From contig CM034537.1 of the NCBI GenBank assembly GCA_020002185.1, forward strand, positions 13,286,625 to 13,350,624: a DNA stretch of 64,000 bases. Direction: 5' to 3'. The notes under the pieces are model-generated. The model did not search any database, had not been told where the DNA came from, and was given only the letters and a program-made list of their open reading frames with translations. Source of the stretch: Paraescarpia echinospica (lineage: Eukaryota > Annelida > Polychaeta > Sabellida > Siboglinidae). The position numbers and the translations under genes were made by a program. Positions 10,648 through 20,768 of the stretch are shown here, one piece after another. Position 1 is the first letter of the stretch. Every line of letters begins with the position of its first letter.

Positions 10648-11985
10648 CAGACTTCTGCATTTTAGCCGTCTGCCGTTAGCTGCCATATCTCAGAAACTAT
10701 TCAGCAACTTTTTCTCTAATTTTGCATAGACATATCTTAGGGTACTGCCACTATGCACGAGAGATCTGTATTTGACTGAATCATTCTGACCCCCCCAGGG
10801 CCCGCCAAACTGATAAATTTTCACATTTGGCCTATTTTTTCAAAAACTTCAGTTTCCCTGATTTTGCATAGACATTTTGTGTGGTAGTGCCACTATACAC
10901 AAGAGATCTGTATTTGATTGAATCATTCTAAGGGCACCTCGGGGCCCCCAAAATGCCAAATTTTCACATTTTACATTGAATGACGCCAGTATCTTGCCGA
11001 CATTGGGAAACACATAGGAATCATCAAATCGAAGATGGCACACAAGTCGCAAACAATGAAATATCGTCAAATTTCGACAAACAATTTTTGAAGGATAACT
11101 GCTAATTTACTTCATACCGATGATAACAAGGAGGCAGACAAGTGGATAGACGATAGATAGATATCGTTAACAGAACATATTTCAAAAATTTGCATAAATC
11201 CACTCAATGACCCCCCCACACACTGCCATTTTGTTCTTCCGCGTAGGGGTGTTCTAGTTCTAGCTGTTTCCAGCGCTCGGCAACGTTCTATTAACTGACT
11301 AGTCTGTATTATTGTGGTTACAATTTAAAGGTCTTATGAGGTCTCATTCAACTAGTCAGCCTTTTTCAGAACATTATCGCCAAACTGACCTTTATATGCT
11401 GGCACTTAGGGTGGTCACTGCCAGTGTGCTTGTCAACCTCAGTGGTTCTTCTGCGTCCTAAGCAGAGACGGGACCAACATTAACATGATCTCTGAGTTAC
11501 GAGTTCCCAATCTTGAGAGCCAGGTTTTTATACCAAATATCATGCCTGCCCGGTCCAGGTTTTGAACTCAGAGTGCTGGCATGCTAGACGGATGTGCACA
11601 TCACTACACTAGCCACGCTCCCTGTAGTGTTACTACAGAATTGTACATAATGAGATCATTATCCAAGATACATGAACAAGTTTTATACCATTGTTTTCAG
11701 GAGAGATGGTGTATAAAATAAAATCAACTTGCTCATTGAGATGTTGCCTCCTTCATGGAGAAAATGTCTGGTGAAAAGTAAAGTAACAAAACGCACTACG
11801 AATTTGAATTTGTTTGGAAATGTTTTGCATATGCCACATGCAGTAAATGTTATCAAACAACTAATTTGTCAATATAACTTCAGACCTTGTTTTATCTGCT
11901 TTCTAATGGTATATCACATATATCACAATAATTACAAACTCACAATATATAGTCCAAAGGACTCCAGGGCCTCTTGGCCTATTTT
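10648..11985 (+). mobile_element. Interspersed element of unknown class, copy A
   Basis: The left part matches 39690-40060 ('ccgttagctgccatatctcagaaac', 'ctctaattttgcatagaca', 'gtactgccactatgcac'). The right end matches 42040-42073 ('tagtccaaaggactccaggg'). Both copies carry an internal roughly 125-bp tandem duplication in the left part. No transposase or RT frame is visible, so it is probably a non-autonomous element. Copy A lacks the extreme left end seen in copy B and carries a SINE at 11436-11640. Confidence 0.65.
11436..11640 (-). mobile_element. tRNA-derived SINE, degraded
   Basis: On the minus strand the head reads 'gggagcgtggctagtgtag', then about 30 bases later 'gagttcaaaacctgg'. 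These resemble pol III A and B boxes (TGGCNNAGTGG and GGTTCGAATCC) with decay in the B box. The body then runs about 130 bases. Mobile rather than a working tRNA gene, because no acceptor stem can be formed. Confidence 0.4.
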
Positions 11986-14083
11986 TCAGTTCATTGGCAT
12001 TTAAAACTAAATTTTGTCGTTCCACAAGGGTCTATCCTACATCACTACTGACACTTCTTCTTACTAAGAACACTTATTTCAAGCTGCCCTGCATTTCAGT
12101 TTTTGCTCAGTTAACTCATTTTATAATAATTTCACAAAAATGAAGCACATTTAGAATCCACTGCGACATTCTACCTCGTTTGTGGAAATATGTTAATTAG
12201 TTCTGATGACATCAGCATTGAGTTATAGCATTATATAGAGCAAAACCATATGCCATTTCTTGACAAATACAATTATGTCATTTGTCTGATGATTTAATTA
12301 CGACTAGATATAATACATTTGCACAAACAAACTAGGATAATGTATTGGACAGTAGGTGGTTTTAAATGTTTACGAAATGACTATTAAAGGAAAGAGAAAA
12401 AATTGAATTGTGGAATCAGTTTTAGACTAACTTGCCTTTTCTCTGCATAGAATTCGTTCTGAATCTTTATTTCCATCACACTTGTAAGCATAACTTGATT
12501 TGTCGTTTCTATTTTCCTCACTAACATGTCCATTTGTCCTGCTTAATCATCCCGATGATGTCTTGCAATTCCAGACCATTGCCTTGCAGATTTGCACATC
12601 AAGAAACTTATCTTTATGTTGACGGGCACATTCTCCGATGTAGATGCATTGATTTTGCGACTAATTTGTCACATCCTCTACTCTACTGATGATGCATGAC
12701 AGGTTGATTAATGACAGACGCAAACATGGCCAGGTCGCTTGCTACTACATTGGCACCTGCAAATTGGCATTGAATGATCTGGCAAAGACCTCTTTGATTG
12801 AGTGATGGTTTCCTCGCTGGAGAGCAATTTAGCTACCATCTACTTAAGATGAATGCATGCATAATTATAGATATGACACCATTATATTGGCCGAAAATTG
12901 GGGCCAAATCTGACAGAATTGTCACTTGACTATGTAGTTTTCAGGGTGATTATGTGGGCCATAAAACATTACATCGTTGTAACAACACAAATTATTTCAA
13001 ATTCTTTTATGAATATTAAATCATCGAAGGTAAGTGTTAGTAGTGTCAAAATGTTATATGAATCATTGAATCCAGAACTTTGTAGCAACCATACATATTA
13101 CGTTGTTTTAAATTATTAAAATTAGATTGTTAAAGTGTTTATAAAAAAGTTATGTATTGTACGAGTCATGTTATTTGTGTTCCAATGTAAATTAATCGAA
13201 ACAGCTTCCATTCGGTTTACCCCAATGGTTTTGGATCCTTTAATTACTTAAAAATGGCAAATCCATGTTATAAATAAATGTTCACTAATAATTGATTTTT
13301 TCTTCATTATTATTTCAAGTAAAACATGATCAAAGTTTCATTTCCACAACAAAATGAGACATTACCTTGTTTGAAAATACCTTTGCAACCAATTAAGTTA
13401 CATATCATTTTTATAGCAAAATTCAAATTTTTCATTTGCTTCTTATTGAAACAGCAACAAATGTGACACGATAGCTGATAGAAGTGTCAAGTTATATCTG
13501 CACCACGACACGTTCAGTGCGAGGAAATAGATGGGACACTTCTCTCTTGGACTTGAGCTATCATGCCTCTGTAATCTAAAGCATTCATCCACATGGTGAT
13601 GAGAATCTCTAGTGCCACGGGGGGCCACCAAATCAATCTCCCTATCACTGCTATGTCTGCTTTTCCATGGCAACTGTGAGCGTTTTCTAGATCGTCCATT
13701 ACACAAGATAATTCATTCAAGAGATAACCTTGAAAGCACCCGTTCAAGTTTACCGTATTTTTTTGGACTATCTTAAGTTAAGGGGGTAATTTTGCAGTGA
13801 TCAAGAACTGTAATGGATATCTCCTCCTAGGAGAAAACTAGTAGAATATTGTATTTTGTAGATCTATATGAGTCGGATTATATCACTGCATTTGAATGGA
13901 ATGTCATAAAATTGATTTGGATCTGAACCTAAATGGGTGCAGTTCACTGTGTGATACTTGTACGTAGACACGCAATGTACATTCGTGCGTGTATTTGCAT
14001 TGTGCACTTAGCAGTCATGTATGTCTAGCATTGCCTATGTGCAAAAAATTTGCACACACAATTGCACTGCCACACATGCATTC
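11986..14083 (+). other. Intron 1, unique part
   Basis: No exon or named repeat was found. The part 12430-12850 is less AT-rich and looks unique, and it includes the homeodomain-type composite site listed separately. A minus-strand open frame at 13443-13747 has no recognised similarity. Confidence 0.35.
12705..12717 (+). promoter_or_regulatory. PBX-HOX/MEIS-like composite site
   Basis: The 13 bases TGATTAATGACAG join a PBX-HOX octamer (TGATTAAT) to a MEIS/PREP hexamer (TGACAG), sharing one base. This arrangement is known from homeodomain-responsive enhancers. It lies in a unique, relatively GC-rich segment of intron 1. No function can be shown from sequence alone. Confidence 0.35.
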
Positions 14084-14268
14084 ACACACGCATGCATGCA
14101 CGCACGCACGCACGCACGCATACACACATATACATACCCACATGCATGTCTCTGTTTATGCACACAAATACACATCAGCATGCATGCATGTACACATGCA
14201 TGTACACATGTATGACACACGCATGCACACACACGCAAGCACGCACACACACACACACAAACACACAC
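14084..14268. repeat. CA/ACGC/ATGC low-complexity tract
   Basis: Alternating purine-pyrimidine DNA made of (CA)n, (ACGC)n and (ATGC)n runs, ending 25 bases before the next exon. The open frames through it on both strands are products of composition. Alternating CG/CA tracts of this kind can adopt Z-DNA. Confidence 0.9.
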
Positions 14269-14293
14269 CTCAATGTACTGTTTGCCCTTGTAG

Positions 14294-14474
14294 ACGAGCC
14301 TCAGTGGTACCCTGCCGCCCCCTGGTCGTGTTGGGGGTGGAGGAGCAGGCAGTCTGTCCAAGCGCACCATAGTAACGGTCAGTGTCCTCGCCATAGTGAC
14401 CATGGTCTATGCGGGATGTCCATCTGCCCCAACGGTCAGGATCGTGGTCAAGGTTCCACCACTTCTCAAGCTAG
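14294..14474 (+). CDS. Exon 2, signal-anchor type hydrophobic segment
   Basis: The acceptor 'cccttgtag' ends at 14293 and the donor is GTAAGT at 14475. The frame enters in phase 0 and leaves in phase 1. It encodes a Pro/Gly-rich stretch ('GTLPPPGRVGGGGAGSLSKR'), then a hydrophobic run of about 17 residues ('TIVTVSVLAIVTMVYAG'), then 'CPSAPTVRIVVKVPPLLKL'. With two basic residues (SKR) before the hydrophobic run and no cleavable-signal start nearby, the best reading is a type II signal anchor with the EGF and TNFR modules outside. A cleaved signal peptide with a long n-region is the alternative. Confidence 0.6.
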
Positions 14475-15454
14475 GTAAGTCCCACATGTGATCACTGTCA
14501 TTCTTCGCTATTGGCTAATATTATATGTGGCATATTTAAAGTTCACACTACACGGTTGCTACATATAAGAATTATTTTTGAAAAAAGCAACATTTAACCA
14601 AATAAAATACCATCACGATAATTTTTAACAACTTTTTCTTGCAATTGGTTATTTTAATCCAGTCACAATTGTTATGACATCAGCAGGGTCATGTATCCCG
14701 TTTTTATAAATGTTTGATGAAGATTGCATAACTTGGAACAATAGTAGAAACATGCATATAAACAGTCGTACATAATTACTCGTTTCTATCTAGGCCTGGG
14801 CAAGTATTCTTTAGTGAAATTGACCATATTTCAATTTGTATTCCCGACAAATTTTTACAATAAAAACGCCAATATGTTGTCTGTTCATGTATTAAATTTT
14901 GTTGTGATAACTCAAAAACTAAGAGTTCAGTAGACTTCCAATACAATCCATGAATCTACGATCTCCATGCCATGACGACATACTCCCTGTGCTAAGATGC
15001 TGTGTTGTTATGCTGGCGCCTCACGCCTCGCTGCCTGTTGAAAAACGGAGCGTTAAATCATGCTTCTTCACAGACCCTGTGCCGCGTCAATAAAGTTTAT
15101 ATTGAAGAGGAATAGTAGTTCAACCGATCAGTGATAATTCACTAAAATCAGCCTAAATATAGCAGAGTTTTGGGATAAACTTCTAAAGAATTTTTAATAA
15201 CACATTAATTAATATGTACAAATCTTCACAAAACGGTCTACTTGAATATTTTATTTCCAGGTGTATCTTCACTGGCATGCATACAGATATAATTATTATG
15301 ATATTGTTAAATCGATTTGTCCTATTGTGTACGGTGAAATTGAGGACCACCGGCAGTATAGATACACAATTAGAAATCTACAAACACATACAATATTATA
15401 TACTGCTCAAGGTATGGGCCACGAGAGGTACAGCTAGAACCAGAGAGGTAATGT
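14475..15454 (+). other. Start of intron 2
   Basis: AT-rich intronic sequence. No exon or named repeat was recognised before the minus-strand MADF-like frame. Confidence 0.4.
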
Positions 15455-15697
15455 TCAAATTCCTACAGGGCAATCGAAATATGGACGCCCTGTCGCCACT
15501 TCCTCCCAGGAGCTGGCATTCAAATCCCTATTGCTATATCTTTTTGTCGTGGAATCAAACAAACTAGGCCTCTCCTGCCAGAGATCTATGAATGTTTCTT
15601 CTAAATTTCCATCCCAAACAATGGTTGCCATCATTTTCTCTATTTCTGAGACAGTCCCATGACTTCTAGGAAGCTCCTGATTGGCTAAGTGCCTCAA
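15455..15697 (-). pseudogene. MADF (Myb/SANT-like) domain fragment
   Basis: The 80-codon minus-strand frame holds 'EETFIDLWQERPSLFDSTTK' followed by 'RYSNRDLNASSWEEVA'. This is the first half of a MADF domain (LI.LWQE.P.LyD...k.Y.nRd....aWeeIa). Such domains occur in host transcription factors and in the companion protein of PIF/Harbinger DNA transposons. The second half of the domain is missing: the frame stops after 'PYFDCPVGI' and no clear donor is present. A transposon-derived fragment in intron 2, antisense to the main gene, is more likely than a host gene. Confidence 0.5.
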
Positions 15698-17554
15698 GCA
15701 CTTTTGGAATACAAAAAATGCGTCCCAGACGCATCACAGACTCGGTTGTACCGGTATACACGTAATGACGCGACGTGCCGATGGCGGTTTGTCTGCGACT
15801 TTTTAATATCAAACATATTTGATATTCTATGATGCGTTAAAAACTGGATAAAGACTGCCTTCAAGACAAGCATTGTTGTGTCACAAGGGGGACTGACACA
15901 ACGACTCAGAGTCACAGACGCATCTAAGACACTAAAAGCTCAGTCGCGTCGTTACATGTATGCCGGGCTTTAAAAAGTACATGATAGTGTCTTTGGATGT
16001 GTGTATTATTAGTAGATTGAAGTCATTAATTAAAATGTCGTATTATGTCAAAAATGACATTTTTATAATAACACCCGCCCCAACCCTATTTTATCTAAAG
16101 CAAAGTATTTTGTGTGTCTTTCAAACGTTTTCAAACTTTTCTTAAATATAATTATTAACCTATCTAATCACCAAAACTGGGCAGTTGAATTTTAGATGGT
16201 TTACTTGAAGTCATGAGCAAAAAATACAACATGTCTCAGGCTCTTCAACTATAAATTGCATGCATTTGTTTAAACATTGCAGTGTAACTCGTTGTGAATA
16301 CTTTATGAGATTGTGTTAAGACTTGTTTGTCTACTTTCCCATGTGGTCATCTTTTACAGACTAAATTAATATGATCTCAGTAATGAAATTTCAAAACAGT
16401 TATTAACACCCCAGGGTAGATCTTTTCAAAAATAGTCAATATGTTTATTAAGAAATGCTATTTATGTTAGTACTCAATGAATAATTGAACTTGACATTGT
16501 CCTGGATAGAGTATTAAGCTACTAACAAAGAAACATTATCAGGCATATTATCGGGTATGTGATATGATGCCGTGACATTCATAAACTTGTGCAGCTCTGC
16601 CTGCCTTTTACAACCTAGTCATATAAATAAGTTTGTAACTTTGCATATTATGTAAAGTTTTATTTGTTTTCCCACATCATTATTTCTGTTCAGACTTTTA
16701 TAAAGATATATTCTCAAGAACACATTAGTTATAATGTATGATTATGAAATGGCTAAAACTCTCTATTTAGGTGCCTCATTTATAGATCTTAAGGCCTAGC
16801 TTGAGGATGGCAGCTTTTCTTGAACCCTAGTAAATGGTCCAAGTGAGATGTAATTGAAGCAATAAAAAAGAAACAAAACCTGCATTAGCAACTACTTACA
16901 TTAAACATCCTACTAACTAGAGTTCTTTATTTTTTTCTTGCATAGGAGTATAAAACAAAAAAATATTATTCTGCACTCGACTAATTATGTACATGTGGAC
17001 GAACTTATTCCCTTTTTTAGAAAAAGTCGGTAATCTTCAGATGTTGCACGTCCACCCATTATAGGCTACTCCGTGCAGCCTGGAGCTTTTTACAAGGTTA
17101 ACTGATGAGCTGTGCTCCAGTCTATCACCATAAGAAGTCTTCCTGAATGTCCAATCAAGACAATTAATCATTTGATGTATAATTCACATGCGTGAAAGGT
17201 ACAACCTTGCTCATGATATGCAACATTTCTCTTATTAGTCAGTTTAAATATTTAATCAGGCATCAAAACGTAAATCACCAGAGCCTGAATGATGGGGACT
17301 TGGCATGTTAGGACAGTGTGTCTGTATATTGTTACTTAAAAGTCATTGATTGATGTGATGGACATTAAAAAGATAACGTTGATGACTTGGTTCTTTGGTA
17401 CGTTGTGGCAGGTGGATATTAATAAAAGGTTGTTTCAGACATGTCCATATTTATTTATTGTTAGTGATATGTCTTAATGGGAGTCTCCTTGATCTTACAT
17501 TTATGTTTGTACATTTGTAATTATGTACATTTATGGTCAAAACAAATAAATCTG

Positions 17555-17556
<2 letters not shown>
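15698..17556 (+). other. Rest of intron 2 before the TCTG repeat
   Basis: The part 15716-15950 is CpG-richer and contains a 22-bp palindrome around 'aatatcaaacatatttgat'. It may belong to the same element as the MADF fragment. The remainder is AT-rich without features I can name. Confidence 0.35.

Positions 17557-17617
<61 letters not shown>
17557..17617. repeat. (TCTG)n microsatellite
   Basis: About 15 uninterrupted TCTG units. The open frames through it on both strands (CLSV and TDRQ repeats) are artefacts. Confidence 0.97.
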
Positions 17618-17689
17618 GATATCCATATTTTTATGGTTGTTAATATACATAAGTGTATGCAATCTTGAATAATGTTTTGCATGGATATG

Positions 17690-17940
17690 TGTGCCCTTGC
17701 ATGTCATGTGTGTCTGAGCATGTATGCATGCTTGTGAGTGGTTGTGTTTGTTTTTATATGTGTGTCTGTTGGCATATTTGTGTGTTTGCGCGCGTAATGC
17801 ATGTACGTGTGTGGTTTGTATATATGTGCATGCATGCATGTATGTATGCACATGCATGCATGCACATATATACAAACCACACATATCATTTATGCATGCA
17901 TATGCATATTTGTGGTTTGTATATATGCATGCCTGTGTGT
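17690..17940. repeat. TG/ATGC-rich tract with a long perfect hairpin
   Basis: Low-complexity TG-rich sequence with a perfect inverted repeat at 17808-17883: two 33-bp arms and a 10-bp loop. A third, partial copy of the arm ('gtggtttgtatatatgcatg') lies at 17911-17930. Confidence 0.9.
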
Positions 17941-18073
17941 ATGATTTTGTGAGTCTGTACTTTGTGAGTGGTTGTTGGCTCAGATAGTTGTTTGACACTT
18001 GATTATGTGTGAAATAAACAACTGTTTGGCATGCAACAGCTATTAAGTTATCATTATTTCCCTTTACTGACAG

Positions 18074-18166
18074 ATGCAGTAAAGTTATTCTTCACAAGAA
18101 AGAACCACAATCATATCTACACGGACCATTGGTATGGGCAGAACAGCACCAACCTTCAAATATTTG
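18074..18166 (+). CDS. Exon 3, extracellular linker
   Basis: The acceptor 'tttactgacag' ends at 18073 and the donor is GTGAGT at 18167. The exon is 93 bases, phase 1 to phase 1. It encodes 'DAVKLFFTRKNHNHIYTDH' followed by 'WYGQNSTNLQIF', with an N-glycosylation sequon (NST). No domain is recognised. It joins the hydrophobic exon to the EGF exon in frame. The phase agreement on both sides and the good splice sites are the main evidence. Confidence 0.6.
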
Positions 18167-18466
18167 GTGAGTTCTCCTTAAAACTCCCGCGTTACCTGAT
18201 TTAGCACATCACAAATCAGATTTGTTGCAGTTCAAATATGCAGTGTATAACTTTGTTTAGTTCTTATATACCATGTGCAATGGGTTTAATAGAAATGTAC
18301 TGTTGTTGGCATCTTCAAAAGGACTAACTTTGATCAATAGATCAGAAAATTTGTTTAAAGTTTTGAATGACATATTTAAAAAAATGATAAGTACTAAGTG
18401 AAATAAAAGTTACTAGTTTTGCATTACTAACATAATAATCTTTTTATTTCGACATGATGTGTGCAG

Positions 18467-18622
18467 ATTTGCGGGAAGCCCGCCCCACCCACAGTGCACC
18501 GTGTTTCTCTGCGGAACTCTGTCAGAAGGCCCATAATCAGAACCTGGCTGGTTGTGACGCTGCGGTCAGTGGAAAATGCATATGTCAGCGGGGGTACAGA
18601 CTGGACGGCGATGTCTGTGTCG
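18467..18622 (+). CDS. Exon 4, EGF-like domain
   Basis: The acceptor 'gatgtgtgcag' ends at 18466 and the donor is GTAGGC at 18623. It is 156 bases, phase 1 to phase 1, the classic symmetric EGF exon. Six cysteines appear in EGF order: 'APCFSAELC', 'GCDAAVSGKCICQRGY', 'DGDVC'. The 'CICQRGYRLDGDVC' end is typical of the C-terminal EGF loop. It lacks the calcium-binding consensus. EGF modules mediate extracellular protein interactions; the partner cannot be guessed. Confidence 0.85.
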
Positions 18623-19594
18623 GTAGGCAAACACTTACTTTACATTATCATATAGCTTTATGTAAGCGACCGTTTTATTTATTTATATTCATTGCTTACT
18701 CCAGGTATCCAGCTTCAAACATCCAGTTCTCATTTACTCTTGTTCCTAGAGTTAATACGAACATTGGAAGTTGGGCTTTCTCTATTGCTATGCTGACTCT
18801 TTGTTAGATCTGCCATCATTTAAAATCTTACCTTTGTAACCTTGCATACTCACCTTAGCTGCCTAGTATATTCATCAATCTGTTCACAACTTTGCTTATC
18901 GATTTTGAGATTAACTAACCCTTTTATTTTCATGTGCCTCTGATCTTGTTTTTCAAGTAATTAGATGCAAAAGAAGTTACCTTGTTATTATTATTATTAC
19001 CTGTCTTCTCCATGCCTCATGGCTGCAATGCTCCTTTTGCAGATTATCTTATCTCTGCTTACCTGCTTGGCTTCTGTCCACATTTTCCATCCGAGTTTTC
19101 TCACTTTTTTTGATTTAGTGAGACAAATACCATGCATATCTTTGGTGAACCATCACAATTTATGACAATTCCTGTTATTGATCTTCATGTTCTCCTTGAT
19201 TCGTTGCTGGACATGGACCACATCATGTCACCTGGTTTATCCCACCCTCTTGACAAGTCATGGACCTGTCATGATCCTCTGGTTTCTCTCCTGCTGTAAG
19301 CTGCTTGTTCTTGCCGATTAATAATAATAACAATAATAATAATGTTTATTTCAGACAAAAGTTAATATGTATATACATAAAATACAAGTAAAAAATCACA
19401 CATGGAACAAATTTTTGATTAATAAAAAATGTATAAAATGTGCATTCAAGTATACAATTGGGTAGTCCAGTATTTAAATGTAGGACTTCTAAAATGTGTA
19501 TCAGTATAACAATAATTCACATAAAATGGACTTTCAGACTGTTGAAGATGACATATTAAGCTAAATTAACTATCACTCTTACTAACATTATTTC
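18623..19594 (+). other. Intron 4, first part
   Basis: Intronic sequence with a TTA microsatellite at 18985-19000 and a TAA microsatellite at 19318-19343. The latter may be the tail of an inserted retroelement. No exon was seen. Confidence 0.4.
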
Positions 19595-19730
19595 TTTATC
19601 TTATCTATGTTTTCCACTTCATCTACCAAGCTCTTATGTTTTCCATGTTCTCTTTGCATATCTCTTCTCCCTCATTCTCTCTACCTGTCCTGCCCATCTC
19701 AGTCTACTTTCAACTACTTTCATCTGCAAG
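19595..19730 (-). mobile_element. LINE reverse-transcriptase C-terminal relic
   Basis: The minus strand reads 'RLRWAGQVERMREKRYAKR' followed by 'TWK', the conserved 'RWxGHVxRMxxxRxxKR' motif found downstream of the RT domain in several non-LTR clades. Frameshifts and stops interrupt the flanks. Confidence 0.65.
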
Positions 19731-19902
19731 AGCAGCCTGTCTGTCCACATGAAATGACAAACAATACCTAAATTTTCCAGTTATTGATAAACTCCTCCAA
19801 ATGTACTGCTTTTTACAGAAACTTTCTGGCTTCATCTTGCATAGGTCATGGTTTTTATTTTGAAAACATAGTGCACATTTTCTTCTGACAATATTCTATT
19901 GA

Positions 19903-20356
19903 TTAATAATAATGATAATATTGGAATTTATATAGTGCCCGAATCCACTTGAGATCAACTGTTTTCAGGTGCTTTACATAAAGCTGCATAAAGTAAAATT
20001 AAACAGTACAAAAGAGCTGATTTAAACATAACAAATAAATAAACACATAGAAATTTCGCTTATACACACACATGAATAAAACATTACGAATAAATCATTA
20101 GTGTATAGCAATGTTATTAAAACAGGGCATGATGCGATCACGTCAGTTGTAAACCAGTTTAAAGAGATGTGATTTTAAATGTCTCTTGAAAGAGCTGAAA
20201 GTGTTCAGTTGTTTAATCACATTCCACATGATGGCCACATGTCTGCTGAAACAACATTCACCATAAGTTACAGTCCGTTGCACAAGTACAATGAGAAGTG
20301 ACTTCTCTGTTGATCTTAAGGTATGAGTAGGCTGATGTTTCTGCACAATGTCACTC
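19903..20356 (-). mobile_element. L2/CR1-type LINE 3' end, left half of a split copy
   Basis: On the minus strand the frame 20358-20143 encodes 'RTVTYGECCFSRHVAIMWN' and 'FSSFKRHLKSHLFK', the RT C-terminal signature (tYGdraFs.aaP.lWN, then SFK..LK.HLF). It is followed by a 3' UTR ending in the typical 'gtaaagcacctgaaa', 'gcactatataaa' and a TTATTATTAAT tail (19903-19925). The copy is interrupted by the younger CR1-like LINE and resumes at 23537. Confidence 0.8.
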
Positions 20357-20768
20357 AAGGGTAGAGAAGGTATTGGGGCATGGCAAGGGAGGGTCTATAC
20401 TAGTACACATTGGGACAAACAATGCAGACAAGGAGGGAACAACTGGTATAGTTCAGAAGTACAGACATCTAGTGAGGAAGCTAAAGAAGACAAGAGTGGA
20501 ACAGGTTATTCTCTCAGGAATTTTGCCAGTAATGGGAGGAAGGGGGGCAAGATACAGAAACTGTAAGAGGATGGCGATCAACGCACTAGTTGAGCAGATG
20601 TGTGAGGAAGAGGGCGTGGGATTCATAGATTTATGGGGGTACTTTGTTGGGAGAGAAGATATGTACATGAGAGATGGCCTCCATCTAAGTGGAAAGGGGG
20701 CAGCAGTATTCTCAGAGAATCTGCTGCGATCTGTTGACAGTGGGACGGGTTGCATCTATTTAAACTAA
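20357..20768 (+). pseudogene. CR1 ORF1, SGNH esterase domain, 5'-truncated
   Basis: The frame includes the block III motif 'VHIGTNN' and the block V motif 'RDGLHLSGKGAAVFSENLL', holding the catalytic Asp-x-x-His. The block I serine motif (GDS) is absent because the element is truncated 5' of here; it is present in copy 2 at 62375. CR1-group ORF1 proteins often carry such an esterase, thought to act on lipids or membranes during the LINE life cycle. The end overlaps the ORF2 start by 19 bases (stop 20766-20768, ORF2 ATG at 20750). Confidence 0.8.

Noticed and set aside
14035..14478. Long frames at 14035-14478 on both strands
   Set aside because: The first half is CA/ACGC microsatellite. The second half overlaps the real exon 14294-14474 in the wrong phase.
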